This document shows positions 8,703 to 17,907 of a stretch of 64,000 nucleotides of DNA, piece after piece. Position 1 is the stretch's first letter. Each line of letters begins with the position of its first letter. The notes beneath the pieces were generated by a model. The model was not told the DNA's origin and made no database searches. It saw nothing but the letters and a program-made list of their open reading frames with translations. The stretch comes from Sphingopyxis sp. CCNWLW2 (GTDB taxonomy: Bacteria; Pseudomonadota; Alphaproteobacteria; Sphingomonadales; Sphingomonadaceae): NCBI RefSeq assembly GCF_037095755.1, contig NZ_JBAWKJ010000001.1:1801001-1865000 (forward strand). The letters are read 5' to 3'. Made by a program: the position numbers and the translations under genes.

Positions 8703-9911
8703 ATGAACATCCACGAATATCAGGCAAAAGAACTGCTCGCGAAATTTGGCGTCGCCGTGCCCAAGGGCATTGCCGCGATGACCGTCGAGGAAGCTGTCGC
8801 CGCGGCAAAGCAGCTCCCCGGGCCGCTCTATGTCGTCAAATCGCAGATCCACGCGGGCGGCCGCGGCAAGGGCAAGTTCAAGGAGCTCGGCCCCGACGCA
8901 AAGGGCGGCGTCCGCCTCGCCAAGAGCATCGAGGAAGTCGAAGCGCATGCCAAGGACATGCTCGGCAACACGCTGGTGACGATCCAGACCGGCGAAGCCG
9001 GCAAGCAGGTCAACCGCCTATACATCACCGACGGCGCCGACATTAAGCAGGAATTCTACCTTGCGTTGCTCGTCGACCGCGCCACCAGCCGCATCGCGGT
9101 CGTCGCCTCGACCGAAGGCGGCATGGACATCGAAACCGTCGCGCACGACACGCCCGAAAAGATCCACACGATCGTCGTCGACCCCGCCACCGGCCTCCAG
9201 CCGCACCACGGCCGCAGCGTCGCCGCGGCGCTTGGCCTGTCGGGCGATCTCGCCAAGCAGGCGGCCAAGGTTCTCGCCGGCCTGTACGCCGCGTTCCTCG
9301 GCACCGATGCCGAACAGATCGAAATCAACCCGCTCGCTGTCTGCGAAGGCGCGAATGGCGACGAACTGCTCGTGCTCGACGCCAAGGTGGCGTTCGACGG
9401 CAATGCGATGTTCCGCCACAAGGATCTCGCCGACCTCCGCGATCTGACCGAAGAAGATCCGGCCGAGGTCGAAGCGTCGGAATATGACCTCGCCTACATC
9501 AAGCTCGACGGCAACATCGGCTGCATGGTGAACGGCGCGGGCCTCGCGATGGCGACGATGGACATCATCAAGCTGAACGGCGAATTCCCCGCCAACTTCC
9601 TCGACGTCGGCGGCGGCGCTTCGAAGGAAAAAGTCACCGCGGCGTTCAAGATCATCCTCAAGGACCCCGCCGTAAAGGGCATCCTCGTCAACATCTTCGG
9701 CGGCATTATGAAGTGCGACATCATCGCCGACGGCATCGTCGCCGCGGCGAAGGAAGTGAACCTCTCGGTTCCGCTCGTTGTCCGCCTCGAAGGCACGAAC
9801 GTCCAGGAAGGCAAGGATATCCTCGCCAATTCGGGCCTGCCGATCGTTGCAGCCAACGATCTGGGCGACGCGGCAAAGAAAATCGTCGCCGAGGTGAACA
9901 AGGCGGCGTGA
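8703..9911 (+). CDS. sucC: Succinyl-CoA ligase, beta subunit
   Basis: The 402-residue beta subunit of the citric acid cycle enzyme that couples succinyl-CoA hydrolysis to ADP or GDP phosphorylation. It begins [20 protein letters not shown] and contains the ATP-grasp features [12 protein letters not shown] and [10 protein letters not shown], plus the CoA-ligase domain with [13 protein letters not shown] and [10 protein letters not shown]. The frame extends upstream of 8703, but family alignment places the start at this ATG. The alpha subunit gene sucD is not adjacent; etfBA follows instead. The enzyme therefore depends on a distant sucD. Confidence 0.95.
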   Translation: MNIHEYQAKELLAKFGVAVPKGIAAMTVEEAVAAAKQLPGPLYVVKSQIHAGGRGKGKFKELGPDAKGGVRLAKSIEEVEAHAKDMLGNTLVTIQTGEAGKQVNRLYITDGADIKQEFYLALLVDRATSRIAVVASTEGGMDIETVAHDTPEKIHTIVVDPATGLQPHHGRSVAAALGLSGDLAKQAAKVLAGLYAAFLGTDAEQIEINPLAVCEGANGDELLVLDAKVAFDGNAMFRHKDLADLRDLTEEDPAEVEASEYDLAYIKLDGNIGCMVNGAGLAMATMDIIKLNGEFPANFLDVGGGASKEKVTAAFKIILKDPAVKGILVNIFGGIMKCDIIADGIVAAAKEVNLSVPLVVRLEGTNVQEGKDILANSGLPIVAANDLGDAAKKIVAEVNKAA

Positions 9912-9920
9912 TAATCCAAC

Positions 9921-9944
9921 CCTCCCTCGCACCCGCGAGGGAGG
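9921..9944 (+). terminator. Strong hairpin after sucC
   Basis: CCTCCCTCGC and GCGAGGGAGG form a perfect 10-bp stem around an ACCC loop, starting 9 bases after the sucC stop. There is no following T-run, so it is either an atypical terminator or an mRNA-stabilising hairpin separating sucC from etfBA. Confidence 0.5.
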
Positions 9945-9959
9945 AGTAGGGACTGCTAG

Positions 9960-9988
9960 TTGACGTTTACGTAAACGCCAATTATGGC
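9960..9988 (+). promoter_or_regulatory. Probable etfBA promoter with a 14-bp operator palindrome
   Basis: CGTTTACGTAAACG (9964-9977) is a perfect 14-bp palindrome. It overlaps the end of a TTGACG -35 candidate (9960-9965), and TATGGC (9983-9988) at 17-bp spacing is a weak -10 candidate. Palindromes of the form TTTACGT...ACGTAAA are, from memory, described for LiuR-type MerR regulators of branched-chain amino acid and acyl-CoA oxidation genes, which often include etfBA. The regulator assignment is inference. Confidence 0.5.
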
Positions 9989-10024
9989 GCAGTGCACAAT
10001 TTTTCGAGAGGAGCTGTCGAAGCT

Positions 10025-10774
10025 ATGAAAATCCTCGTCCCCGTAAAGCGGGTGCTCGATTACAACGTCAAGCCGCGGGTCAAGGCCGACGGCACGGGCG
10101 TTGACCTGGCCAATGTCAAAATGTCGATGAACCCGTTCGACGAGATCGGTGTCGAAGAAGCGATTCGCCTGAAGGAAAAGGGCGTCGCGACCGAGATCAT
10201 CGCCGTTTCCGTCGGCCCGGCCAAGGCGCAGGAAACGCTGCGCACCGCGCTCGCGATGGGCGCCGACCGCGCAATCCTCGTCCAGACCGATGACGCGGTC
10301 GAGCCGCTCGCGCTCGCGAAGATTTTCAAGGCGATCGCCGACGCCGAACAGCCGGGTCTCGTGATCCTCGGCAAGCAGGCGATCGACGACGACAACAACC
10401 AGACCGGCCAGATGCTCGCAGCGCTGACCGGCTGGGCGCAGGGCACCTTCGCCAGCGCGGTCAACGTCGATGGCGATAGCGTCAATGTGACGCGCGAAGT
10501 CGACGGCGGCCTCGAAACGGTGAAGCTGAAACTCCCCGCGATCGTCACCACCGACCTTCGTCTGAACGAGCCGCGCTACGCGTCGCTGCCGAACATCATG
10601 AAGGCGAAGTCGAAGCCGCTCGATACCAAGTCGCCCGCCGATTACGGCGTCGACACGGCGCCGCGCGTCAAGACGGTCAAGGTTTCCGAACCGCCCGTCC
10701 GTTCGGCCGGCGTCAAGGTCGCCGATGTCGATGAACTGGTTGCCAAGCTCAAAGCGCTGGGAGTGCATTCATGA
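10025..10774 (+). CDS. etfB: Electron transfer flavoprotein, beta subunit
   Basis: The AMP-binding small subunit (249 aa) of the soluble flavoprotein that accepts electrons from acyl-CoA dehydrogenases and passes them to ETF-quinone oxidoreductase. It starts [20 protein letters not shown] and has the family stretches [19 protein letters not shown] and [15 protein letters not shown]. The ATG at 10025 is preceded by GAGAGGAG. Its TGA overlaps the etfA ATG as ATGA. It would serve the acyl-CoA dehydrogenase encoded at 17908-19197, among others. Confidence 0.96.
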   Translation: MKILVPVKRVLDYNVKPRVKADGTGVDLANVKMSMNPFDEIGVEEAIRLKEKGVATEIIAVSVGPAKAQETLRTALAMGADRAILVQTDDAVEPLALAKIFKAIADAEQPGLVILGKQAIDDDNNQTGQMLAALTGWAQGTFASAVNVDGDSVNVTREVDGGLETVKLKLPAIVTTDLRLNEPRYASLPNIMKAKSKPLDTKSPADYGVDTAPRVKTVKVSEPPVRSAGVKVADVDELVAKLKALGVHS

Positions 10775-11700
10775 AAACTCTGGTTTGGGTCGAACATGAC
10801 GGCAGCGCCGTCAAGGACGCCACGCTCGCCGCGGTGACCGCTGCGTCGAAGCTTGGCGAAGTCCACCTCCTCGTCGCCGGTAGCGGTGTCGATGGCGTCG
10901 CCAAGGAAGCCGCGCAGATCGCCGGCGTGGGGAAAGTGCATGTCGCCGACAACGCCGCTTTCGGTCACAACCTGCCCGAAAATGTCGCGCCGCTCGTCGC
11001 CGATCTCATGGGTTCGCACGATGCCTTCGTCGCGCCCGCGACGACCACCGGCAAGAATATCGCGCCGCGCGTCGCCGCCTTGCTCGACGTGATGCAGATT
11101 TCGGAAATCCTGTCGGTCGAGGGTCCGAAGACCTTCACCCGCCCGATCTATGCCGGCAACGCGATCGCGACGGTCGAATCGTCGGACGCGAAGCTCGTCC
11201 TCACCGTCCGCGGCACCGCCTTTGAAAAGGCTGCCACCTCGGGCGGTTCGGGCACCGTCGAAGCCGTCTCGGCTGGCGGCGATACCGGCATCTCGAGCTT
11301 CGTCGGCGCCGAAATCGCCAAGTCGGAGCGTCCCGAGTTGACCTCGGCCAAGATCATCGTGTCAGGCGGCCGCGCGCTCGGTTCGAGCGAGAAGTATGAG
11401 GAAGTCATCGTACCGCTCGCCGACAAGCTCGGCGCGGCGCTCGGTGCTTCGCGCGCCGCGGTCGATGCGGGTTACGTCCCCAACGACTATCAGGTCGGCC
11501 AGACCGGCAAGATCGTCGCGCCGCAGGTCTATTTCGCGATCGGCATCTCGGGCGCGATCCAGCATCTCGCCGGGATGAAGGATTCGAAGACGATCGTCGC
11601 GATCAACAAGGACGAAGACGCCCCGATCTTCCAGGTCGCCGACTTCGGCCTCGTCGCCGATCTCTTCAATGCCGTTCCCGAACTGACCGGCAAGATCTAA
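10771..11700 (+). CDS. etfA: Electron transfer flavoprotein, alpha subunit
   Basis: The FAD-binding large subunit (309 aa). The N-terminal domain begins [19 protein letters not shown]. The C-terminal FAD domain carries [42 protein letters not shown] and [20 protein letters not shown], all characteristic. The 4-base overlap with etfB (ATGA) implies coupled translation, as expected for the 1:1 heterodimer. Confidence 0.96.
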   Translation: MKTLVWVEHDGSAVKDATLAAVTAASKLGEVHLLVAGSGVDGVAKEAAQIAGVGKVHVADNAAFGHNLPENVAPLVADLMGSHDAFVAPATTTGKNIAPRVAALLDVMQISEILSVEGPKTFTRPIYAGNAIATVESSDAKLVLTVRGTAFEKAATSGGSGTVEAVSAGGDTGISSFVGAEIAKSERPELTSAKIIVSGGRALGSSEKYEEVIVPLADKLGAALGASRAAVDAGYVPNDYQVGQTGKIVAPQVYFAIGISGAIQHLAGMKDSKTIVAINKDEDAPIFQVADFGLVADLFNAVPELTGKI

Positions 11701-11712
11701 CCGGCAGCCGCA

Positions 11713-13053
11713 GTGGCCGGTAACCATCCCGGAGTGCCCGGACTGGGCGACGCGCCGTTCAATGCCGGCGGTCGCCGCGCGGCGCGGAACGCGGACCATC
11801 ACGATGCGGTCGAGGGCGACGACGCCCTCGACCGCTCGTTGATTCTGGCGAGCGTCGCGCGCGATGCGCGGCTCGACAAGAAATTCCTCCTGCTGACCAT
11901 CCTCGCGGCGATGATCGCCACGCTGGGCCTGCTGCAAAGCTCGACCGCGGTCGTCATCGGTGCGATGCTCGTGTCGCCGCTGATGGGACCGATCATGGGC
12001 ATCGGCTTCGGCCTCGCGACGCTCGAAACCAATCTGATTCGCCGCTCGCTGGTGACGCTGGCCGCGGGCACGGCGGTCGCGATCCTCGTCGCGATACTGA
12101 TCATCTGGCTGTCGCCGATCAAGGACGTCACCCCTGAACTGCGCGCGCGAACCCAGCCCACCCTGCTCGACCTCGGGGTCGCGGTGGTTGGCGGGATTGC
12201 CGGCGTCTATGCGATCATGCGCAAGCTGTCGGGGGTGATGGTCGGCGTTGCGATTGCGACCGCGCTGGTGCCGCCGCTGTCGACCGTCGGCTTCGGCCTG
12301 GCGACGGGGCGTTTCGATTTCGCCGTCGGGGCGGCGCTGTTGTTCCTGACGAACACGCTCGCGATCGCCTTTGCCGCGACGATCGTCGCGCGGCTCAATC
12401 ATTTCGGGCCGTCGCTGACGCCGCAGCATACGGCGATGCAGGTCGTGGGCATCGCCCTGACGCTAGGCATATTGTCGGTTCCGCTCGCGCTCACGCTCAA
12501 CAGCCTGGCGGGCGAAGTCCGTGCGCGGTCGGTGGTCCAGACCGAACTGCGCGCGATGCTCGGCGAAAGCGACCGCGTCGACAGCCTCAATGTGCGGATG
12601 GAACATGACGCCATCGCGGTCGATGGCGTCGTGCTCGTCGACCGCTACGCCGGACGGCTCGACGGGCTGCTCGCGGCGAAAATCGGCGCCGAACTGGGCC
12701 GCGAGGTGCGCGTCAATATCGTCCAGCTGCGGCAGCAGACCAACGCCGCGGTGCAGGTCGAGGAACAGCTGGGTCGCCGCCTCGCCGCGCTCGAACAGCG
12801 CGAGGAGGACAGCCGCGCAATCCTCGCCGGCCTGACCGTCGGCGCATTGCTGCCGCGCGAACGGGTGCTGATCGACGCGCAGGCGCGCCGCGTCGTCGTC
12901 CAGCGCGACCGCGAGGCCGAGGGCGAGCAGGTCGCCGCCGCGATCGACCGCGTCATGGCTTCGGTACAGACGGACCATCCGCAATGGCTGATCCAGAATG
13001 GAAGCCTCACCGCTGCAACGGCGCCCCCCACGGAAGCCACCGCGACCGAATAG
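11713..13053 (+). CDS. DUF389 / TIGR00341-family hydrophobic membrane protein
   Basis: A 446-residue integral membrane protein of unknown role. After a hydrophilic N-terminus, several transmembrane segments run from about residue 55 to 270 and contain the DUF389 signature [20 protein letters not shown] plus [15 protein letters not shown]. The C-terminal 170 residues are soluble and probably cytoplasmic. The start is GTG at 11713, 12 bp after etfA; no in-frame ATG exists near it, so the true start is uncertain. The function of the family is unknown to me. Confidence 0.82.
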   Translation: MAGNHPGVPGLGDAPFNAGGRRAARNADHHDAVEGDDALDRSLILASVARDARLDKKFLLLTILAAMIATLGLLQSSTAVVIGAMLVSPLMGPIMGIGFGLATLETNLIRRSLVTLAAGTAVAILVAILIIWLSPIKDVTPELRARTQPTLLDLGVAVVGGIAGVYAIMRKLSGVMVGVAIATALVPPLSTVGFGLATGRFDFAVGAALLFLTNTLAIAFAATIVARLNHFGPSLTPQHTAMQVVGIALTLGILSVPLALTLNSLAGEVRARSVVQTELRAMLGESDRVDSLNVRMEHDAIAVDGVVLVDRYAGRLDGLLAAKIGAELGREVRVNIVQLRQQTNAAVQVEEQLGRRLAALEQREEDSRAILAGLTVGALLPRERVLIDAQARRVVVQRDREAEGEQVAAAIDRVMASVQTDHPQWLIQNGSLTAATAPPTEATATE

Positions 13054-13145
13054 CCTTGCGCAGACCTATTCGGGTTGACCTGTCGCGCCCGATCCCATGT
13101 GATGCGCGCCGAACCCGGCGGACGCCCGGGCAGGGGAGAGGCGAT

Positions 13146-14429
13146 ATGCGCGGCAAGCGACTGGCGTTGGCGATGATGATGATGGCGAGTGCGGGCCCGG
13201 CGGCGACCGCGCCCCCGCTGCACGCACAGGCGGCGCCGCGCGAAGTGCTGACGATCGACAAGGCGCGGATCGATGCCGCGCTGAAGGCGATGATCGCCGA
13301 CGGCCGCGCCGCGGGCACGTCGGCGCTGATCTGGCAGGACGGGCGCGAGGTCTATTTCGGCACCGCCGGCATGGCCGACCGCGAAGCGAAGCGCCCGATG
13401 CGCCGCGACACGATCGCCCAAATCTATTCGATGACCAAGCCCGTCACCGGCGTCGCGCTGATGCAGCTCTGGGAGGCGGGCAAGTTCCACCTCGACGACC
13501 CGCTCGCCAAATATCTGCCCGAATATGCGAGCATGCGCGTTTATGCGGGCAAGGATGCGGCGGGCCAGCCGCTTTACGTCGCCGCCGAGCGCCCGATCAC
13601 GGTGCGCGATATCCTGCGCCACACCGCGGGCTTCGTCTATGGCGGCGGGCCAACGCCCGCGCACGACGCCTATGTCGCCGCCGAACCGCTCGCGCTGACA
13701 ATTCCGCTTGCCGAGGCGAGTAAACGCCTCGCGGGCGTGCCTTTGCTGTACCAGCCCGGCACCCAGTGGGAATATAGCATCGCGGTCGATGTGCAGGCGG
13801 CGCTCGTCGAAAAGCTCTCGGGCCAGCCCTTCGCGGCCTATGTCCAAACCCATATCTTCGAACCGCTGGGGATGCGGGAGACCGCGTGGCGCCAGCCCGA
13901 CGCGCGGCTGCCGCGCTTCGCGGCGATGAATGTGAAGAAGGATGGCAAGCTGATCCAGCAAGCCGCGGCCGAGGCGCAGGTGCTGAATTTCAGGGATCAT
14001 GCGCTGACCCCCGGCGGCTTCGGCCTCGCCTCCACCCTCGACGATTATCAGCGCTTCGCCCGGATGTTGTTGAACAAGGGGGAACTTGATGGCGCGCGCA
14101 TCCTCAAGCCTTCGACCGTCAAGCTGATGGCGACCGACCAGCTCGACCCCGCGATCAAGGAACGCGCGTGGCTCCCCGGCAAAGGCGCGGTCGGTTTCGG
14201 TTTCGACTTCGCGGTGCGGAAATCGCCGCCGCAGACGTCACAGGAAAATCGCGGCGCGACGGGCGAATATTTCTGGGACGGCATGGCATCGACGCTCTTC
14301 TGGGTGGATCCGGCGAACAGGCTGACCGCGGTCTTCTTCGTCCAGACCATCCCCTATGACGGCACGCTCCACCGCGATTTTCGGGCGGCGGTCTATGGAC
14401 GGGATTACAAGGGGCCGGCGGGCGACTAA
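13146..14429 (+). CDS. Secreted serine hydrolase, class C beta-lactamase-like esterase
   Basis: A 427-residue protein with a signal peptide ending near residue 28. The catalytic motif SMTK (Ser95, Lys98) and Tyr210 in WEYSI match the SxxK and Tyr of class C beta-lactamase-fold esterases (family VIII carboxylesterases, EstB-like). LTPGGFGLASTLDDYQRF is also typical. The expected substrates are esters or peptides; resistance activity should not be assumed. GGGGAGAGG precedes the ATG. It is the second SxxK enzyme in the window but belongs to a different class from the one at 5905-7050. Confidence 0.87.
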   Translation: MRGKRLALAMMMMASAGPAATAPPLHAQAAPREVLTIDKARIDAALKAMIADGRAAGTSALIWQDGREVYFGTAGMADREAKRPMRRDTIAQIYSMTKPVTGVALMQLWEAGKFHLDDPLAKYLPEYASMRVYAGKDAAGQPLYVAAERPITVRDILRHTAGFVYGGGPTPAHDAYVAAEPLALTIPLAEASKRLAGVPLLYQPGTQWEYSIAVDVQAALVEKLSGQPFAAYVQTHIFEPLGMRETAWRQPDARLPRFAAMNVKKDGKLIQQAAAEAQVLNFRDHALTPGGFGLASTLDDYQRFARMLLNKGELDGARILKPSTVKLMATDQLDPAIKERAWLPGKGAVGFGFDFAVRKSPPQTSQENRGATGEYFWDGMASTLFWVDPANRLTAVFFVQTIPYDGTLHRDFRAAVYGRDYKGPAGD

Positions 14430-14495
14430 GGAAGTATCGGACCATCATCCGCATCATCGATTCGCCGGCCGCCGCTGCTTGCATCCCTTTTCCGG

Positions 14496-15353
14496 ATGTC
14501 TATCGTTGTCCGGATGAGACCTTTTGATCGACCTCTGTCAGCCGGCCGCCTTGCTCTTGCGGGGCTTCTGATGACTGCGCCGGCAAGTCTCTCCGCAACC
14601 GAGCCTGCCCCCGAAGCGCGATGGGAGGTCAACGCCGGCAAAACCAAATGCCGACTGATCCGGCATTTCACGCTGTCCGGCCAGAAATATCGTCTCGAAT
14701 TGGCTCAAGGCTGGAGTTTTGGAGGCTACGACTGGACGTTGTATGGCGGCGCGCTTCCGACCTATTCTTCGGCCACGTCGATCACAATAGCGCTCGACCC
14801 GCCCGCCCCGACGCATCGCTTCAAGACCAATCCTCATATGTTTTACGCGGATGACGAACGGGGGATTGGCTGGCACGACACCGATAGCCGTCTTTTCAAT
14901 GCCTTGCGCGACAATCAGCATATACGCATCACCGGCGCGAAAAAACTCGATGTTGCGCTTGACCTGCCTAATGCGAGCAATGCCCTCAAGGCTTTGGAGG
15001 CTTGCGAGAATGGCCTGTTTACCAGCTGGGGGATTGATGCGAAACAATTTCGTTCGCTGACCGCTCGCGCCGAACCGTCAAATTACCCTGGACGATGGGC
15101 CACCACGGACGACTATCCACAGGCTGATTTCGCCCGCAAAAATGAGGGTATGACCACCTTTCTGCTGCCCGTTGGGCCCGACGGGAAAGTGAGTGATTGC
15201 CGGATCGTCGACAGTTCCGGATTCCCCAGCCTCGATCAGCGCACATGCGAATTGATGCTGGCCCGCGCCGCCTTTCGTGCGGCAAAGGACGGCAATGGCC
15301 GCGCGGTCTCGAGCTTTTATATCAACAAGGTCTACTGGAAAGTTCCGCGTTAG
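14496..15353 (+). CDS. Secreted protein with a TonB-like C-terminal domain
   Basis: A 285-residue protein with a signal peptide (RLALAGLLMTAPASLSA); an in-frame ATG at 14514 is an equally good start. The middle is unrecognised and contains three cysteines. The last 70 residues (about 218-285: FLLPVGPDGKVSDCRIVDSS and on to RAAFRAAKDGNG) resemble the small TonB_C fold used by energy transducers. There is no transmembrane anchor or Pro/Lys-rich spacer, so it is not a functional TonB. Such stand-alone domains are common in sphingomonads; their role is unknown. Confidence 0.72.
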   Translation: MSIVVRMRPFDRPLSAGRLALAGLLMTAPASLSATEPAPEARWEVNAGKTKCRLIRHFTLSGQKYRLELAQGWSFGGYDWTLYGGALPTYSSATSITIALDPPAPTHRFKTNPHMFYADDERGIGWHDTDSRLFNALRDNQHIRITGAKKLDVALDLPNASNALKALEACENGLFTSWGIDAKQFRSLTARAEPSNYPGRWATTDDYPQADFARKNEGMTTFLLPVGPDGKVSDCRIVDSSGFPSLDQRTCELMLARAAFRAAKDGNGRAVSSFYINKVYWKVPR

Positions 15354-15438
15354 GCCGGTCATTTTTCTGTCATCGACTTGCGCTTGAGGCTTGGGCCTCA
15401 TGTCCGCCTGTGGGCGGCAGCTTTTGAGGAACTCGCGG

Positions 15439-16431
15439 ATGTCCCAGCCCGATAAACGCACCCTGCTCGCCGAAGGCCTTGCGGCCGGCGATGACGATAG
15501 CGCGCTCCACGTGCGCCTCGCCGCCGCGGGCGTGTCGGCGGCGGCGGCGAAATATGAGGTCGACCGGCTGGCGAAGGACCCGATGGCGGCGATGCTGAGG
15601 CGGCAGGCGGCGCGGATGGCGAAGCAGGGCTGGCTGCTCGCCAATCAGGAACGGCTCGCGCGCGAAGCGGAAGGCGGCTTCGCGCTCGACACACTCGCCA
15701 GCCCCGATGCCGAGCATTTCTATCGCCACTATTATGAGGCGAACCGGCCCGCGAAGCTGACGGGCATCGTCGATCATTGGCCGGCGCTGGCGCGTTGGTC
15801 GCTCGACCATTTCGCCGCGGCCGCGGGCGATGCCGTCGTCGAGGCGCAGGTCGAGCGCGAGCGCGATCCCGATTATGAGCTCGCCAAGGACGATCACCGC
15901 CGCCTCGTCCGTTTCGCCGAACTGATCGACTGGCTCCGCAAAGACGAGGCGAGCAACGACGTCTACCTCACCGCCTATAACAGCGGCACCAACGCCGCGG
16001 CGCTCACTCCCTTGTGGGACGATATGGCACCGATCGCGCTGCTCGACGATACACGCTCGCGCGACGGCTTTTTCTGGCTTGGCCCCAAGGGGACGCTGAC
16101 CCCATGGCATCACGATCTCACCAACAATCTGCTCGTGCAGGTGATCGGGCGAAAGCGCGTGCGGATGGCGCCGCCGTGGGCGTTCGCGCGGATGCGCAAC
16201 AGCCGCCATTGCTTCTCCGACTGGGGCAATGAAGCCTTGCCCGCCGGCCATGGCGATGCGGCCGTACCGCCGGTGCTCGAAACAATCATCGGCCCGGGCG
16301 AAGCCATCTTCCTGCCCGTCGGCTGGTGGCACCAGGTCGAAGCGCTCGACCTGTCGGCGAGCATGAGCTTCACGAGCTTTCGCCGGCCCAACACGCATGT
16401 CGAGGGTTACGCATCGTGGGGCGATTTGTGA
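15439..16431 (+). CDS. JmjC/cupin-8-like Fe(II)/2-oxoglutarate oxygenase
   Basis: A 330-residue protein whose residues ~85-330 form a JmjC-type cupin. TPWHHDLTNN gives the iron ligands His224 and Asp226, and WWHQVE gives His298; GRKRVRMAPPW is the usual strand between them. Such enzymes hydroxylate proteins or small molecules; some act on ribosomal proteins. The N-terminal 80 residues are helical and unrecognised. TGAGGA 8 bases before ATG 15439 supports this start. Substrate unknown. Confidence 0.82.
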   Translation: MSQPDKRTLLAEGLAAGDDDSALHVRLAAAGVSAAAAKYEVDRLAKDPMAAMLRRQAARMAKQGWLLANQERLAREAEGGFALDTLASPDAEHFYRHYYEANRPAKLTGIVDHWPALARWSLDHFAAAAGDAVVEAQVERERDPDYELAKDDHRRLVRFAELIDWLRKDEASNDVYLTAYNSGTNAAALTPLWDDMAPIALLDDTRSRDGFFWLGPKGTLTPWHHDLTNNLLVQVIGRKRVRMAPPWAFARMRNSRHCFSDWGNEALPAGHGDAAVPPVLETIIGPGEAIFLPVGWWHQVEALDLSASMSFTSFRRPNTHVEGYASWGDL

Positions 16432-16544
16432 CGGTTCAGCGGATTTGGCGCTCCTTGAGGCGGCATTTTCGCTTTCTTGTTCCGTACCTATCCTGACGCG
16501 ATTGGCGGCTTGCGCGCATCGGCCGAAGACCGCACGATCCCCGC

Positions 16545-17888
16545 ATGACGGTTCTTCCTGACTTGCTCCCAGCCTTGATGGCGCGCGTTGTCGGCCCCGG
16601 CGTTTTGTCGGGCCTGACGCGTTTGTCGGGCGGTGCGAACATGGAGAGCTTCGCGTTCGAGTGGGCGGGTGCGGGCGGGACGTCGGGCTATGTGCTGCGG
16701 CGTGCGCCGTCGGCGGATTATATGGCGGACCGCCCGTTCGGGCATGTCGACGAGGCGGCGCTGGTGATGGCGGCGTTTGATGCGGGGGTGCGGGCGCCCG
16801 AGGTGGTGGGAGTGCTGGAGCCGGGCGACGGGCTGGGCACGGGCTATGTGATGCGGCGGGTGCGGGCGGAGGTGTCGCCGGCGAAGATCTTGGCGGGTCC
16901 GCCGCCGTCGCTGCTGGAGGATCTCGGCCGCGAGCTGGCACGGATCCACCGTATCCCACTGGACCGCGTGCCCGCTGCGATCCCGCTGATGGACACGGCG
17001 GCGGCGCTGGCGGAGCTTCGCTCGCGCTTCCTGTCGTACGGCGGCGACCGCCCGGTGATCGCGCTGGCGATCCGCTGGTGCGAGGACCATCTGCCCGAAC
17101 CGGCGCCGCCGGTGCTGGTGCACGGCGACTATCGCATGGGCAATGTGATGGTGGGCGCCGACGGTCTGGCGGCGGTGCTCGACTGGGAGCTCGCGCACCG
17201 CGGCGACGCGCATGAGGACCTCGCGTTCGGCTGCATGACCGTGTGGCGCTTCGGACAGCTCGATAAACCGGCGTTCGGGGTCGGCAGCCTCGAGGACTAC
17301 TTCGCGGCCTATGAGGCGGCGGGCGGGACGAAGGTCGATCGCGGCCGCTTCCGCTTCTGGCTGATCTACCGGACGCTCTGGTGGGCGCTGGGGTGCCTGC
17401 AGATGGGGCAGATGTGGCGGAGCGGCGCCGACCCGACGGTCGAGCGCGTCGTCATCGGCCGGCGGACGGCGGAGCAGGAGCTCGACCTCGTTCGCTTGCT
17501 CGAGGACGAGGTGCCCGAGGCCGAGCGGGGAAGGGCGCTGCCCGCGTCGCCCGGCGCTGCACCGGCGCCGACCGGCGAGCCGACGAACCGCGAGATCGTG
17601 CAGGCGGTGCGCGACTGGATCGAGGGATCGATCAAGCCTCATGCCGGGGGCCACGCCAAGTTCGAGGCGGTGGTCGCGATGAACGCGCTCGGCATCGTGC
17701 TGCGCGACCTGGGTGCGGGCGTGCGGTCAGAAGACAAGGCACTCGCCGAGGCCTTGCTGTCGGGAACCACGACGCTCGCCGAGCCGGGCCTGCTCGCGAA
17801 GCTGCGGCGCGATGTGCTCGATAAATGCGCGATCGACAGCCCCAAATATGCCGCGCTCGGTGCGGCGCGCGCCGACTGGCGCGGATAG
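16545..17888 (+). CDS. Aminoglycoside-phosphotransferase-family kinase fused to a C-terminal DUF6285-like domain
   Basis: A 447-residue protein. Residues ~1-325 are an APH-fold kinase with VLVHGDYRMGNVMVG and the metal-binding AVLDWELAHRGD. A Pro/Ala-rich linker (about 325-347) joins a helical domain of 100 residues beginning NREIVQAVRDWIEG. Kinases of this subtype pair with acyl-CoA dehydrogenase homologues (ACAD10/11, and LvaA with LvaC in levulinate catabolism), where they phosphorylate 4-hydroxyacyl-CoA rather than antibiotics. The acyl-CoA dehydrogenase gene starts 19 bp downstream, supporting that role. The DUF6285 name is from memory and should be checked. Confidence 0.8.
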   Translation: MTVLPDLLPALMARVVGPGVLSGLTRLSGGANMESFAFEWAGAGGTSGYVLRRAPSADYMADRPFGHVDEAALVMAAFDAGVRAPEVVGVLEPGDGLGTGYVMRRVRAEVSPAKILAGPPPSLLEDLGRELARIHRIPLDRVPAAIPLMDTAAALAELRSRFLSYGGDRPVIALAIRWCEDHLPEPAPPVLVHGDYRMGNVMVGADGLAAVLDWELAHRGDAHEDLAFGCMTVWRFGQLDKPAFGVGSLEDYFAAYEAAGGTKVDRGRFRFWLIYRTLWWALGCLQMGQMWRSGADPTVERVVIGRRTAEQELDLVRLLEDEVPEAERGRALPASPGAAPAPTGEPTNREIVQAVRDWIEGSIKPHAGGHAKFEAVVAMNALGIVLRDLGAGVRSEDKALAEALLSGTTTLAEPGLLAKLRRDVLDKCAIDSPKYAALGAARADWRG

Positions 17889-17907
17889 AGATAACAGGGA
17901 GAGAGAC

